Of a stretch of DNA of 64,000 bases, positions 1-10,600 are shown piece after piece. Source of the stretch: Saprospiraceae bacterium. Its GTDB lineage: Bacteria > Bacteroidota > Bacteroidia > Chitinophagales > Saprospiraceae. A program made the position numbers and the translations under genes. Under the pieces are notes generated by a model, which was not told where the DNA came from, searched no databases, and saw only the letters and a program-made list of their open reading frames with translations. The stretch is taken from the NCBI GenBank assembly GCA_016722295.1, contig JADKGL010000010.1, positions 62,001 to 126,000 of the forward strand, in the 5' to 3' direction. Each line of letters opens with the position of its first letter. The first letter of the stretch is position 1.

Positions 1-35
1 ACACCAATATAGATGCGATGACTGCGTGGACTCAT
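1..35 (-). CDS. Start of an unidentified minus-strand gene (partial)
   Basis: An ATG on the minus strand at 35 opens a frame that runs off the window edge after 11 codons (MSPRSHRIYIG). It begins 10 bases downstream of the stop of the cytochrome c biogenesis gene and would be the next gene in the same transcript. The fragment is too short to identify. Confidence 0.3.
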   Translation of the reverse strand, partial: MSPRSHRIYIG

Positions 36-45
36 GAATTCTTTT

Positions 46-3000
46 TTACAATAATAAATCAGATTTAAAATTTTGTTTATACCTGATATAGGAAACTAAA
101 CTTAAAATGCCGAGTGCTATACAGCTATAATACACTTCATTGGGCAATGGCACTGGATCTCCTGCTGCATACGAATGTAATCCCGACAAATAATAATTCA
201 CACCATAATAGGTCATGATCACTGTTGCAAATCCAAACAGCGAAGCAAAATTATACGCAAAAATACTTTTCAATCCTGGAATAAATCTCATGTGCAAGAT
301 AAATGCATACACTAATACCGTGACCAATGCCCAAGTTTCCTTTGCATCCCAGCCCCAATATCTGCCCCAAGATTCATTCGCCCACACACCACCGAGATAA
401 GTCCCTATACTCACCATGATCAATCCACCAGTAACCGTTATTTCACTAATGATGGTGAGTTCTTTTATAGAAGTAATGATGCGCTCCTTATTTTTTTCTT
501 TGATAAAAATCAACAACAATAAATTCAACATTCCGATTACCGCACCAAGCATCAAGAATCCATAGCTCCCTGCTTCCATAGAGACGTGTATCGTGAGCCA
601 ATAAGATTTTAACACTGGCACCAATGGCGTGATCTCTGGATCCAACCAACTCATTCCTGCGACAAGCAGTACAGTAGCTGCAAGAACCGCTGTAGCAGTC
701 AATCCACCTAGAGACGTCCTTGAAAAATCACTCCTGCCATGACCGTAGTCAACGCGATGTAAATCATAGATTCATAGCCATTGCTCCATGGCGCATGTCC
801 CGATATATACCATCTCAATGCCAACGCAATCGTATGAATGATGAAAGAAATCAATAAGATCAAAAATCCTATTTTACCTATTCGCACTCGATCCCATTTA
901 TGAAATAAAACACTGCCTAAAAATGCAAACAAACTGATGATTCCAAAGAGACCATATACATTTCTCAATTTGCCAAAAATATTCCAATCATTGAGAAATA
1001 ACTCTGCCTTCACTTGAGCAGAAGAAGGCAAGACTTCACGATTCACTTGATACTGATATTCACTAAGTCTGTCCAACAATTCATTTGGCTTAGACCAATC
1101 TTGTGTATTGCGTGACTCATCTATGGCTTCAAGATATTGTTTGAAATAATCTCTTATAAATGGATTAAAATGATCTGGTGCTTCGCGCACATCGAGGGCG
1201 AGATCCATGTGTGATTGTCATCTTGTTCTACTGGAAGAATACGTAACAATCGACCAGAAAAATCATGTTGGCGATGTTAACTTTTTCATCAATTTTAATC
1301 AATGCTTTTTCAAACACGCCTTGATCTTTTGGATTCATCATCTGCGCAGATCGAATTTTTCTTGCAGCTTATAGCTGCCATCTTCTTCGAAAAAATCGTG
1401 ATAACTAATCAAGCCTTCTTTAACATTCAATATTTTTAAAATCTCTGGATGCATTCCAGATTGGATCAAAGGAACTTTTTCCCAGATCATGGGATCATCG
1501 ATCATCGAGATTAAGATCTGTTCTGGAGTTTGATTATAGAGTTCATCTTTCTTTGCAAGTTTGCGCAAGACTTCAGACGCAAGACTATTGATAGGTTTGA
1601 ATCGCCCTTTGTGATCTTGGACTAATACTTTTCCAAATTTATCTGCATGATCTTTGTTGATCGAAACAAAAGGATCTGCTGCATACAAATTATTCGAAGC
1701 ATAAAAAAACAAGATTAAAAAAATACTTATCGTTGTTTTCTGCATAGCGGATAATTTTTTTGACAAATATTCAAAACGTGTCTTTGGAAAAACAAAAATC
1801 ATCAGCATCCCTATCGTAAGTAAAATATATCCGATATAACTGATCCACGTTCCCCAAAAATCATGATTCACGCTGAGATAAGTTCCCTTCTCATCGGGAT
1901 CATAAGAAGACTGAAAAAATCGATAACCGCGATGATCCAATACGTGATTCATATAAATGCGCTGTTCACGTCGAAGCTGCTGTGAAGGATCCATAAGCGT
2001 GACTTCACTGGCATAAGAACTCGGATTGTCTGTGCCAGGATAGCGATCTAAAATAAAATCCCTTAGACCAATAGAGAATGGCAATTCTATAGTCTTTGCA
2101 CCATAGGATATACCGAATTTGACACCATTGGATTCAGCATACTTTATATTGCCAATTTCTCCTTTTCTCCCTGTGAGAAAAGATCTTGCTTCGATCCATC
2201 GATATCGCATTCCAATCGCAATGCGACCATACTTTCATTCTTGATCTTTCGATCTTTTGATTCAATATTCAATATTCCTCTTTGTTGATATTGAGAGATC
2301 ACGAAATTCCGATCACCTGAACTATACAGTGCTCTCGTCTTAAGTGGGCTTATAGAATTCGCTGGAAAAGTATCTTGTTCCCGTGTTGCCATCACCATAC
2401 GAGACCATGTATCGCTTGATGTAAAAAACAATGAATCACCTCTTAAAATAATATTGTCAAATCCTGGAATGATTTCATCGCCAAAATTGAGACGCATACC
2501 GCCATACTGTTCTTGTGTACGAAATGGAACAATATATTCCTCTCGTCCCTGCGCTCCTGAAATCACCAATTTCAACATAGGCTTCCCGTTCTCATCATCC
2601 AATATTTGCTCTACTGGATTTGGGATAAATTCTGTAAGTTTTACATGTATCAATTTTCCTGCGATGGAATAAGATTTGTCAAATTCATTCTTTCCTTTGC
2701 TTGCTAATAATATTGGCTCTGCAAAAGAATACGATTTACCTTCATGAATCACTTTAAAATTGAGATAAGTCTCTGCTGATACTATCGAATTAGATTCTGA
2801 ATTCTCACGGATATGCATAACGCCTTCATATCCAAAATATCTTGTAACTCCAGCTCCCAAAATAATGATGATGATCGAAAAGTGGAAAGTCAAAGAAGCC
2901 CATTTTTTTTGTTGAATCAATCGAAATCTCCAAATATTCACAAGGATACATACCCCAAATAAAAAGAGCAATACTTCAAACCAAAATGCTTTAAAGACCA

Positions 3001-3154
3001 ACTTCTGAGCCGCCGATGTCCCATAATCATTTTCAATAAATGTTGCAATCCCTATTGCAGCAGCAAAGATGAGCAAATATAATCCTGCCGCCCTTGTAGA
3101 AAATAGAATATCAACGAGCTTGTTCACATATTTTAAAATCAAGGATTTCGACAT
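46..3154 (-). pseudogene. Fused ResB-CcsA cytochrome c biogenesis gene with five frameshifts
   Basis: The intact family member attaches haem to c-type cytochromes on the outer face of the inner membrane (system II). Three long reading frames (3154-2144, 2210-1338, 1208-708) and a fourth (702-46) lie end to end and read as one protein of about 1040 residues. The N-terminal part is ResB-like, with hydrophobic segments from residue 15. The C-terminal part is CcsA-like, with the haem-binding WGRYWGWDAKETW tryptophan-rich motif. Continuous homologous reading needs one extra base at each of five places: near 2163-2166 (T run on the plus strand), 1338-1345, 1258-1262 (A run), 1196-1198 (G run) and 703-712. 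A short frame between 1342 and about 1265 carries the joining peptide MMNPKDQGVFEKALIK. There are no other in-frame stops, so this is either recent decay or uncorrected sequencing indels. Confidence 0.85.
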
Positions 3155-3237
3155 GATTAATTGGCGTTTTTTTGAATAACAAAATGAAAAATCAATAGTT
3201 TAAACAATTCAATCTCTCAGATGAATAATTCTAAAAA

Positions 3238-4368
3238 CTAAACTTCAAATAAATCAGATATGATTTTATCTGAAATCATTCTACCTTTTTTTGTCAAACT
3301 GATAAAATTAATCTTTTCAATAACATCACCAGAAACCAAATATTGTTGAAAAATCTTATAAATTCGTGGAAAATATGCAGTAAAATTTTCTTCAAGTAGT
3401 GCTAAATCAATTCCTTCAATTTTCCTCAAATTTAACATAAGAAATTCATTGCAACGATTTTTATTGCTCAAAATCTCAATATCAAAATAGTCCAGTCCAG
3501 TAGATACAGCTTTAATATAGTCCAAATTGTGCGAAATATTCGCTCTACGGTTAACACCATCATATGAATGAGCTGAAGGACCAAATCCAAGGTATGGAAT
3601 GCCTTTCCAGTAGTTTGAATTATGTATGGCCCTATACCCTTCTTTTGCAAAATTTGATATTTCATAAGCTTCAAATCCACTAGCTTCAGCAAAATCCAAT
3701 AAATAATTCATTTGCTCAATAGCAATTTCATCAGTTACCATTTTAACCGAAGAATTTTTAACATCAAAACTAAGTTTAGTGCGATCTTCCACAGTCAATA
3801 AGTATGCAGAAAAATGATTCAAATTATACTCAAGCAATTTATTCAAATTAGCAGCCCAAGTTTCCGTTGATGATTGCGGCACTCCATAGATCAAGTCTAT
3901 TGTCAAGTTTCTGTATCCAAAATCCTGTAACAATCTAATCGACTCATTACTAACATTAGCATCATGGACTCGATTCATAAATTGCAACTCACTATCGTGA
4001 AATGATTGAACTCCTAAACTAATTCTATTGATTGGTGTGCGTACCAATTCCTTAACATAACTGGATACCACATCATCAGGATTCATCTCAAAACTAATCT
4101 CAATTCCCTCACCAAGCTGATAATGTTGTAGTAACATATCAAAAATACGATTAAGCTCTATACTATTCAATACTGAAGGAGTGCCTCCCCCAAAATAAAT
4201 TGAGGAAACTCGCATATCTTGCGCTTCATGTTTTCGCGCTTGAATTTCCAACAAAATAGATGAAATTAAATCATCTTTTGTCGAAAAATTTGTGGAGAAA
4301 TGAAAATTACAATAACTACATTTGCGTTTACAATATGGAATATGTATATAAATACCGATATCTTTCAT
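3238..4368 (-). CDS. hemW: HemW-like radical SAM protein
   Basis: 376 residues. This is the HemN/HemW family, whose HemW branch is a haem chaperone rather than a coproporphyrinogen oxidase. The start region holds the radical SAM cluster motif at C13, C17 and C20 (CKRKCSYC), followed by a GGGTPS motif near residue 61. The short spacing before the first cysteine and the total length fit HemW rather than the longer HemN. Its ATG lies only 6 bp from the ATG of the divergent Omp85-like gene. A -7 box sits inside that neighbour's first codons, which implies a very short or absent leader. Confidence 0.9.
   Translation of the reverse strand: MKDIGIYIHIPYCKRKCSYCNFHFSTNFSTKDDLISSILLEIQARKHEAQDMRVSSIYFGGGTPSVLNSIELNRIFDMLLQHYQLGEGIEISFEMNPDDVVSSYVKELVRTPINRISLGVQSFHDSELQFMNRVHDANVSNESIRLLQDFGYRNLTIDLIYGVPQSSTETWAANLNKLLEYNLNHFSAYLLTVEDRTKLSFDVKNSSVKMVTDEIAIEQMNYLLDFAEASGFEAYEISNFAKEGYRAIHNSNYWKGIPYLGFGPSAHSYDGVNRRANISHNLDYIKAVSTGLDYFDIEILSNKNRCNEFLMLNLRKIEGIDLALLEENFTAYFPRIYKIFQQYLVSGDVIEKINFISLTKKGRMISDKIISDLFEV
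4359..4366 (+). promoter_or_regulatory. Possible -7 box of the Omp85-like gene
   Basis: TATCTTTC differs from TAnnTTTG at the last base only and ends 8 bases before the ATG at 4375. The transcript would start at or just before the start codon. It overlaps the first codons of hemW on the other strand. Confidence 0.35.
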
Positions 4369-4374
4369 AATTAA

Positions 4375-6132
4375 ATGAACAAAATTAAACTAAATTTAAT
4401 AATAAAATTGGTCTATTTCGCTGTATTGCAAAATATAGCTTTTACTCAACAAAATACAACTATTGAAATTAAATACGAAAACACTAGCAAACAACAAGTA
4501 ATAAACTCTATAGATACAAATGAAGTTTTATTTGCGACAAATAAAATTATTCATCAATTACTATCTGAAAATTATTTTACAGCAGCTGTTGATTCTATAA
4601 ACAACTCAAAAAATACTATTTATATTTCAAGCGGTCGACAGTTTACAACAAAAACAATTCGATATCGAACAAATTTCGCAGATAGTGCAATTCTAAACAA
4701 CAAAGAATTGACACAACTTTCTCCATCTTCTTTAGAAATTGAAAATTCCTTGCAATCTCAAATAAAAAAATTAAATCAAACCGGATTTCCTTTAGCCTAT
4801 GCACAGTATCAGATTCAAGAGCCTATTGCAGATACTTTGGTGATCGATTCATATATAAAATCAGGAAACAAATATACATTCGGCAGCTTCGAACAAAAAC
4901 TAAATTACATCTTACATCCTAAATTTCTCCATCATTTTCTGCAAATAAAATATGGGCAGAATTATAATCAAGTCCAATTAGATCAGATCAATGAAAAACT
5001 ATCAACATTACCATTTTTACAAGTTAAAGATAATCCGAGAATAAAATTCTATGGAACAGAAGCAGACATTTGGCTGATATATGAAAAAAAACCAATAAAT
5101 AGTTTTGATGTTCTACTAGGAATAGCACAGAAAATAAATTCAGGAATTACCAAATACCAACTTTCTGGGCAGGTAAAAGCTGAATTTGTAAATACCTTCA
5201 AATGGGCTGAAACAATACTCGTGAACTATGAGAATTTAAATGAATCATCACCAAAATTAAAAACATTTTTATCGTTTCCATATATCAGAATTGCACCACT
5301 TGGCATTAGCAATCAATTCGAATTGTTCAAACAAAAAGAAGAATTCCTTCTATTACAAACAAAAACAAATTTATTTTACAATCTTGACCAAAATCAAAGC
5401 ATTGGACTTTTAGTCAATACTGAATCAAACACAATTTTGCAAATAGATACCACTTCAATTATCCGAAGTAAAAAATTACCTTTACAACTAGATTATAAAA
5501 TACTTCACACAGGTTTAAGCTACAGCTATACTAATTTAAATGACAGATACAACCCTAGCAAAGGAAATAAACTAAAAGTAGAAATAAAAACAGGCAATAG
5601 AAAATATTTATCCAATCCTTCCATAGTAAACACAAGGCCAGAATTAAGCTCTCTATTACAACAGCAATATGACAGCTTAAATAAAACAAGGACACAACTC
5701 TCTACTCTACTAGAAATAGATTGTTATCTCAAATTTACTAAAAGAAATATAATAAAATTATCAGCAAAAAACCAATCCATATTTTTCGCATCCGTGAGCG
5801 ACAATCAAAAATATCGCCTTGGCGGATATCAAACATTAAGAGGATTTGATGAAGAGATTTTTATAAGTCCTAGTTACTTTATTGAAACAGCTGAATATAG
5901 ATTTCTATTAGATCAAAACAGTTTTCTCAGTGCATTTTTATCCACTGCACAAATAAGTTCTACTCAAAGTATCGATGATCGGTACAAGCAGTTTTTCTCC
6001 ACTGGAATAGGCTTACAATTTAAAACAAACATTGGATTCTTTAACTTCCTAATAGCTGCTGGAACTGACGAACAAATTACATATAATTATCAGAATACAA
6101 AAGTTCATTTTGGTTATGTGAGTTTATTCTAA
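4375..6132 (+). CDS. Omp85-family outer-membrane protein (BamA/TamA-like)
   Basis: 585 residues. An N-terminal hydrophobic signal ends near residue 24, followed by POTRA-like sequence (about 60-240) and a C-terminal beta-barrel. The barrel holds the family RGF loop motif (GGYQTLRGFDEE, around residue 485) and the chain ends in an aromatic residue (SLF), as expected for a substrate of the Bam complex. It is shorter than BamA (about 800) and has fewer POTRA repeats, so it is more likely a TamA-like or accessory member. Omp85 proteins insert or export proteins across the outer membrane, but the substrate here is unknown. It is head-to-head with hemW and convergent with the acyltransferase-like gene (4 bp between stops). 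Confidence 0.8.
   Translation: MNKIKLNLIIKLVYFAVLQNIAFTQQNTTIEIKYENTSKQQVINSIDTNEVLFATNKIIHQLLSENYFTAAVDSINNSKNTIYISSGRQFTTKTIRYRTNFADSAILNNKELTQLSPSSLEIENSLQSQIKKLNQTGFPLAYAQYQIQEPIADTLVIDSYIKSGNKYTFGSFEQKLNYILHPKFLHHFLQIKYGQNYNQVQLDQINEKLSTLPFLQVKDNPRIKFYGTEADIWLIYEKKPINSFDVLLGIAQKINSGITKYQLSGQVKAEFVNTFKWAETILVNYENLNESSPKLKTFLSFPYIRIAPLGISNQFELFKQKEEFLLLQTKTNLFYNLDQNQSIGLLVNTESNTILQIDTTSIIRSKKLPLQLDYKILHTGLSYSYTNLNDRYNPSKGNKLKVEIKTGNRKYLSNPSIVNTRPELSSLLQQQYDSLNKTRTQLSTLLEIDCYLKFTKRNIIKLSAKNQSIFFASVSDNQKYRLGGYQTLRGFDEEIFISPSYFIETAEYRFLLDQNSFLSAFLSTAQISSTQSIDDRYKQFFSTGIGLQFKTNIGFFNFLIAAGTDEQITYNYQNTKVHFGYVSLF
4380..4387 (-). promoter_or_regulatory. Likely -7 box of hemW
   Basis: On the minus strand this reads TAATTTTG, an exact match to the Bacteroidota TAnnTTTG box, 11 bases before the hemW ATG. 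It lies inside codons 2-5 of the opposite gene. I see no clear -33 TTG. Confidence 0.5.
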
Positions 6133-6136
6133 TCTT

Positions 6137-6964
6137 CTACCATGAGTAGGAATAATAATATTCTGTTTCAGGAGAAAAATCCTTCATAAACTTGGCAATA
6201 CTTGGCATTGTGGATCCAGAAAAATCAAACACGGTATTAGTCTTAGCGTATTCTTGCCAAATTGTATGTAATAAAAAGCTAGTTGCGTAATTCTTTTTTC
6301 CTAGAGCATTAACAACAGGCAATAAAAACTGCAACCGATCACCAACCCACTTAAAAAAACAAACAGCTACGAGACTTTCTTCAAAATACACCCCTTTTAG
6401 TAATCCCTTATGATTTGCAAGTGTATCCTCTATCAATATTCTAAATGATGAAATCGCTCTATAACTTTTTGGTATTTGCAAATTAATATTTTGATTTGCG
6501 AAAAGATCAAAAGTATGGAAGTCGATATCTTTAAGTTCAAATTTTTTTTCTTTGTCAATTATTCTGAGAACTCTTCGAGGATCAGATTTAAAATTATTGA
6601 ATATCGACTCATACGCTGAGTTTAAATGTAATATAAAATTAGGTTTGACTTCTTCTTGTAGTTTATGATATCCTTGAATAGGAATATTTGATTGAAAGAT
6701 ACCTTTACGAAAAGAATTTTGCAATACATCCAAAATAGATGCATCCAATGGAAAATCTAATGGAAAATTAACTCTTTGTATAAATGGCGCTCGAATTGCT
6801 TTTTTAAACAAGAAAAAATTTCTATAAGCAATAGGTACTTTCAAATTAGAATTACTTAAAATTGCATAATGAATAGACAAAAGATCCAACGTTTTTTTAT
6901 CCTCAAATGCAAAGTCAGAAACTGAATTTTCTTTACTAAATGAAATTTGCCAAGCACTCTTCAT
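6137..6964 (-). CDS. GNAT/FemAB-like acyltransferase
   Basis: 275 residues. The C-terminal half (about 170-270) resembles the GNAT-like Acetyltransf_6/FemAB fold. It has a conserved strand entering VYFEESLVAVCFFKWVGD, then a helix and a DFSGSTMPSIAKFMKDF segment typical of uncharacterised Bacteroidota members. I do not recognise a substrate. Its ATG overlaps the TAA of the upstream O-methyltransferase gene (TAATG), so the two are translationally coupled and probably act together or are at least expressed in fixed ratio. Confidence 0.6.
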   Translation of the reverse strand: MKSAWQISFSKENSVSDFAFEDKKTLDLLSIHYAILSNSNLKVPIAYRNFFLFKKAIRAPFIQRVNFPLDFPLDASILDVLQNSFRKGIFQSNIPIQGYHKLQEEVKPNFILHLNSAYESIFNNFKSDPRRVLRIIDKEKKFELKDIDFHTFDLFANQNINLQIPKSYRAISSFRILIEDTLANHKGLLKGVYFEESLVAVCFFKWVGDRLQFLLPVVNALGKKNYATSFLLHTIWQEYAKTNTVFDFSGSTMPSIAKFMKDFSPETEYYYSYSW

Positions 6965-7605
6965 TACTTCTTGATTGATATACTTATACCATCGCGTACA
7001 GGCATTAAAACAGTTTCAAAAAGTCCTTCATTCACAATCAACTTATTCAAATCGTCAATGATCTTTGTATCCAAATCTTTATTGCTATCCAACACCTTTC
7101 CTGACCACAAAACATTATCTACTATCAAAAGCCCTCCTTTTCGAATTTTGTTTTTCACAAGTTGGTAATAGTCGAGGTAAGCTTGCTTGTTCGCATCAAT
7201 AAATACAATATCCCAAGCTTCTACATCAAGAGTAGGAATGATATCGATTGCATTTCCAAGCAGCTGCTTGATTTGACCACGTTTTGGATGTCGATTGAAA
7301 AATTCAGAGCGTATATGCTCATAATCGTCATTTACATCGATTGTATACATTAGCCCGTCCTCTCCAAATCCGTCCAGTAATGAAATACAACTATATCCAG
7401 TAAATGTCCCAATATCTAGTACGAAATTTGGCTGAACCAGTTTACTCAACATACTCAATAATCGACCTTGTAACTTGCCTGATAGCATTTGTGGAGAAAG
7501 TGCAGACAAATACGTCTTCCGCTCTAACTCTCGCAACAAATCCCCTTCGCTACTAGTATGATCATCTGCATACTTACTTAATTCTTCGATCCAATTTCTA
7601 ACCAT
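6964..7605 (-). CDS. SAM-dependent O-methyltransferase (COMT-like, family 3)
   Basis: 213 residues, the usual length for the bacterial class I cation-dependent O-methyltransferases. The SAM-binding motif VLDIGTFTGYS lies around residue 61. It is followed by an acidic loop (TIDVNDD) and by the metal-binding segment FIDANKQAYLDYY, with a later VDNVLWSGKV strand. Members methylate catechol-type hydroxyls or, in some cases, RNA-linked or small phenolic substrates. The true acceptor cannot be read from the sequence. It is followed without a gap by the acyltransferase-like gene. Confidence 0.85.
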   Translation of the reverse strand: MVRNWIEELSKYADDHTSSEGDLLRELERKTYLSALSPQMLSGKLQGRLLSMLSKLVQPNFVLDIGTFTGYSCISLLDGFGEDGLMYTIDVNDDYEHIRSEFFNRHPKRGQIKQLLGNAIDIIPTLDVEAWDIVFIDANKQAYLDYYQLVKNKIRKGGLLIVDNVLWSGKVLDSNKDLDTKIIDDLNKLIVNEGLFETVLMPVRDGISISIKK

Positions 7606-7606
7606 A

Positions 7607-10600
7607 TTATCTCAATACTGTAATTTCTCCAAAACTTTGTTTTTTAACACCTTTGATCGTGTAATTTAAAAGATACAAATACACACCAGGGTTTACTGTT
7701 TGTCCGCGTATTGTTCCATTCCATCCTGCTTTTTCATTATTCGAAGTGAAATTTGTGTTACTAAAAACTAATTCTCCCCAACGATCATAAATAGTCATTT
7801 GATCAATTGTAACTTCACTTTTACTTTTTGGAAAAAAATAATCGTTTGTTGTATCAAAATTCGCACTTATTACATTTGGAAAATACAATTCTTCTTCCGA
7901 ATTCAAAACTTTTATCTCAATCAAAGTGCGAGATTCACAACCATCTATATCTATTACGAGCAACTCTATAGTCTGATTTTTTTGTGCAATGAGAGTTGGA
8001 GAAATACAATCTGAGCAACTCAGTTGATCCGAAGGAGACCATAGAATAGATTTGATCTCGGAAACAGGTCGACTTGATGTAAATGTCAACTGTGAGGATT
8101 CACTAATTTTCAAATTCAACTCACTTGGCATAGTGACAGTTATTCCACCGCTATTGCTAATTATTACTTCTTGTTGGAATATACAATCATTTTGATCTTT
8201 AGCAATAACTATATATTTTCCACTTTTCAACGCAGAAAAATCATTTTGAGATAAAAAAACTTTTCCGCTATCAATTGAAAATTTATAAGGACTAAGTCCT
8301 CCTTCAACTTTGCAGAAACAAATGCGCCCATTTTTATTACTACATAACTCATCGTCTACTACAAGGCCAATCTCTCTAATTCTATTCGTATCTTCTACAA
8401 GTTCAAATACATCAAAACTGCTACATCCGTTAATAGTATCTGTTACCATACATGCATATAATCCACCTTTATTAACAGTGATCGTTTTGTTCAATGAAGT
8501 ATAATTATTTGGGCCAGACCAATTACATTGGAAGTTTCCATTTCCAATTAGTGCAATTAATGAAGCTTCACTTTTTGTACATGTTAAAGAATCTCCTTGT
8601 ATTTTAATTACTGGTTCATCGGTATTCTCAATTACTTTTATCTCGATAGAGTCCTTACATCCATACTCGTTTTGCACTACAACTTTATAGACTCCTGCTT
8701 CATAAATTGTTGGATTCTGTTGTGTCGAATTAAATCCATTTGGACCAGTCCATATCACTTGATTGGTATTATCTTGTAATCGCAGCACATTTTGCACAAT
8801 CAATTTCTTACAAGTAATCGTATCATCTACTGCTTCAAATTTCGGCAATTCACGCTTATCCAAAATCGTTTTTTCTGCAAATGCAGTGCAACCAAATTCA
8901 TTTTTCAATTCAATGCGGTACAAACCTGGTTCAGTAATTACAACATTATTGTTTGTACTAGAATATGCATTAGGACCTTGCCATAAAATTGTATTATTAT
9001 TGGACTGACTAGAATAACTTAATTGTAATGAACTCTTCAAACAACTTATGGCGCTATCACCAGAAATTATAAATACTTCGGGTTCAAAATCAAATTTAGA
9101 AATTCGGATTGCCTTAGTTGCTACGCAACCATTCGGATCTTCTACTCTCAATATATAAATTCCAGAATCAACAACTTCTGGCTGTTGAAGATTGGACATA
9201 AATCCATTGGGACCAGTCCATGAATACTTCACATTATTTGAATTCGAACTGGCATTTAAAATAATCTTTTTCTTTTGGCATGTTAAGGTATCATCTTTTG
9301 CAATAATACTCGGCACTTTATCTTTCTGATATACAAAAATTGAATCCAAGCCCACACAACCATTTAGACCAGTTTGTGTAAAGTAATACCAACCAGTGAT
9401 ATCGACCCCTGTTTTCAAATCCTTACTTTGAAAATTACTTGGACCAGTCCAAGAAAAATTACTAACTCCTTGCTTGTTCACAGCTTCTATAAAAGCTGTA
9501 CCATTGCATTGTATGGTATCTGCATATAAATCAGCTAAAGGCTTTATTTTGTTTTCTACAACCACTTTTGTAATCGTAGTTTGACAATAATTTTTGCCTT
9601 GAATTTCAATTGTATAATTTCCTGCGGAACTGATTCGAGATTGTGAATTGCTTGAATAAAGTTGACCATTAAAATACCACGTAAAAGAATTTCCAACAGT
9701 ATCTCCAATAATCAAAGGATAGACATCTGCTTTACTACAAGTTAATGTATCTATTTCAATTTGAACATTCGGCAATGTAGTATCTATACTAATATCAACT
9801 GAATTTTCATTGCTACAACCAAATGCATCAAACACTTTCAAAATATATTTACCTGGTACGTCGACAACAGCATTTGAATCTGTTGAAGCAAATCCATTTG
9901 GACCACTCCATTGAAACTGCACGAGGCCTTTGCCTACGTATGATAATCGTATTGACTTCTTCAAACAATTTAAAGTATCATTGAATAAACTTACTTGTGG
10001 TTTATCTAGCTTTTGTGCAACATAAATTTGCTTTTGGTTATCACATCCATTCTTTGAAATAACTCTTACTGTATACCATCCAGAATCTTGAACAGTTATC
10101 GATAAAGAATCTACCAGTTTCCCAGAAGGATACTTCCATTCAAATCTCACACCATTCGTCGATGAAGTTGCAGTCATCAAAACCGAAGTCTTCATACAAG
10201 TTAACGTATCAATACTGTTCAACCCTAGATCAGGAATTGAGACATCTTTTGTAACATAAACAGAATCGAAACCAATGCAACCATCTTTAGTTAAAATATT
10301 CACATAATACCAACCACTGTCCTGCACTGAGACTTGTTTTTGAGTCGAAGTAAAATTATTTGGACCATTCCAACGTACTGTACCACTTGTGTCTGACTTT
10401 AATTTTATTTGAACTTTGGAATTGATACAATTCAATGTATCCGCAGACAATGAGATAGGCAGATTTTTTTTAAAATCTAAAACAAAAAAAGAATCAATTG
10501 CTATACAATCGATACTATCTTTTACGGTTAAATAATACCAGCCAGTATCTTTAGCCGAAGTTTTGTCCTGAATGGATATGGTGCTTCCTTTATACTTCCA

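Noticed and set aside
2144..2210. Programmed -1 frameshift at the A run in the ccs gene
   Set aside because: There are four further frameshifts in the same gene and no canonical heptamer with a downstream pseudoknot that I can see.
708..3154. Several separate small cytochrome-assembly genes
   Set aside because: The pieces join end to end into one known fused protein with matching domains, so they are frameshifted parts of one gene.
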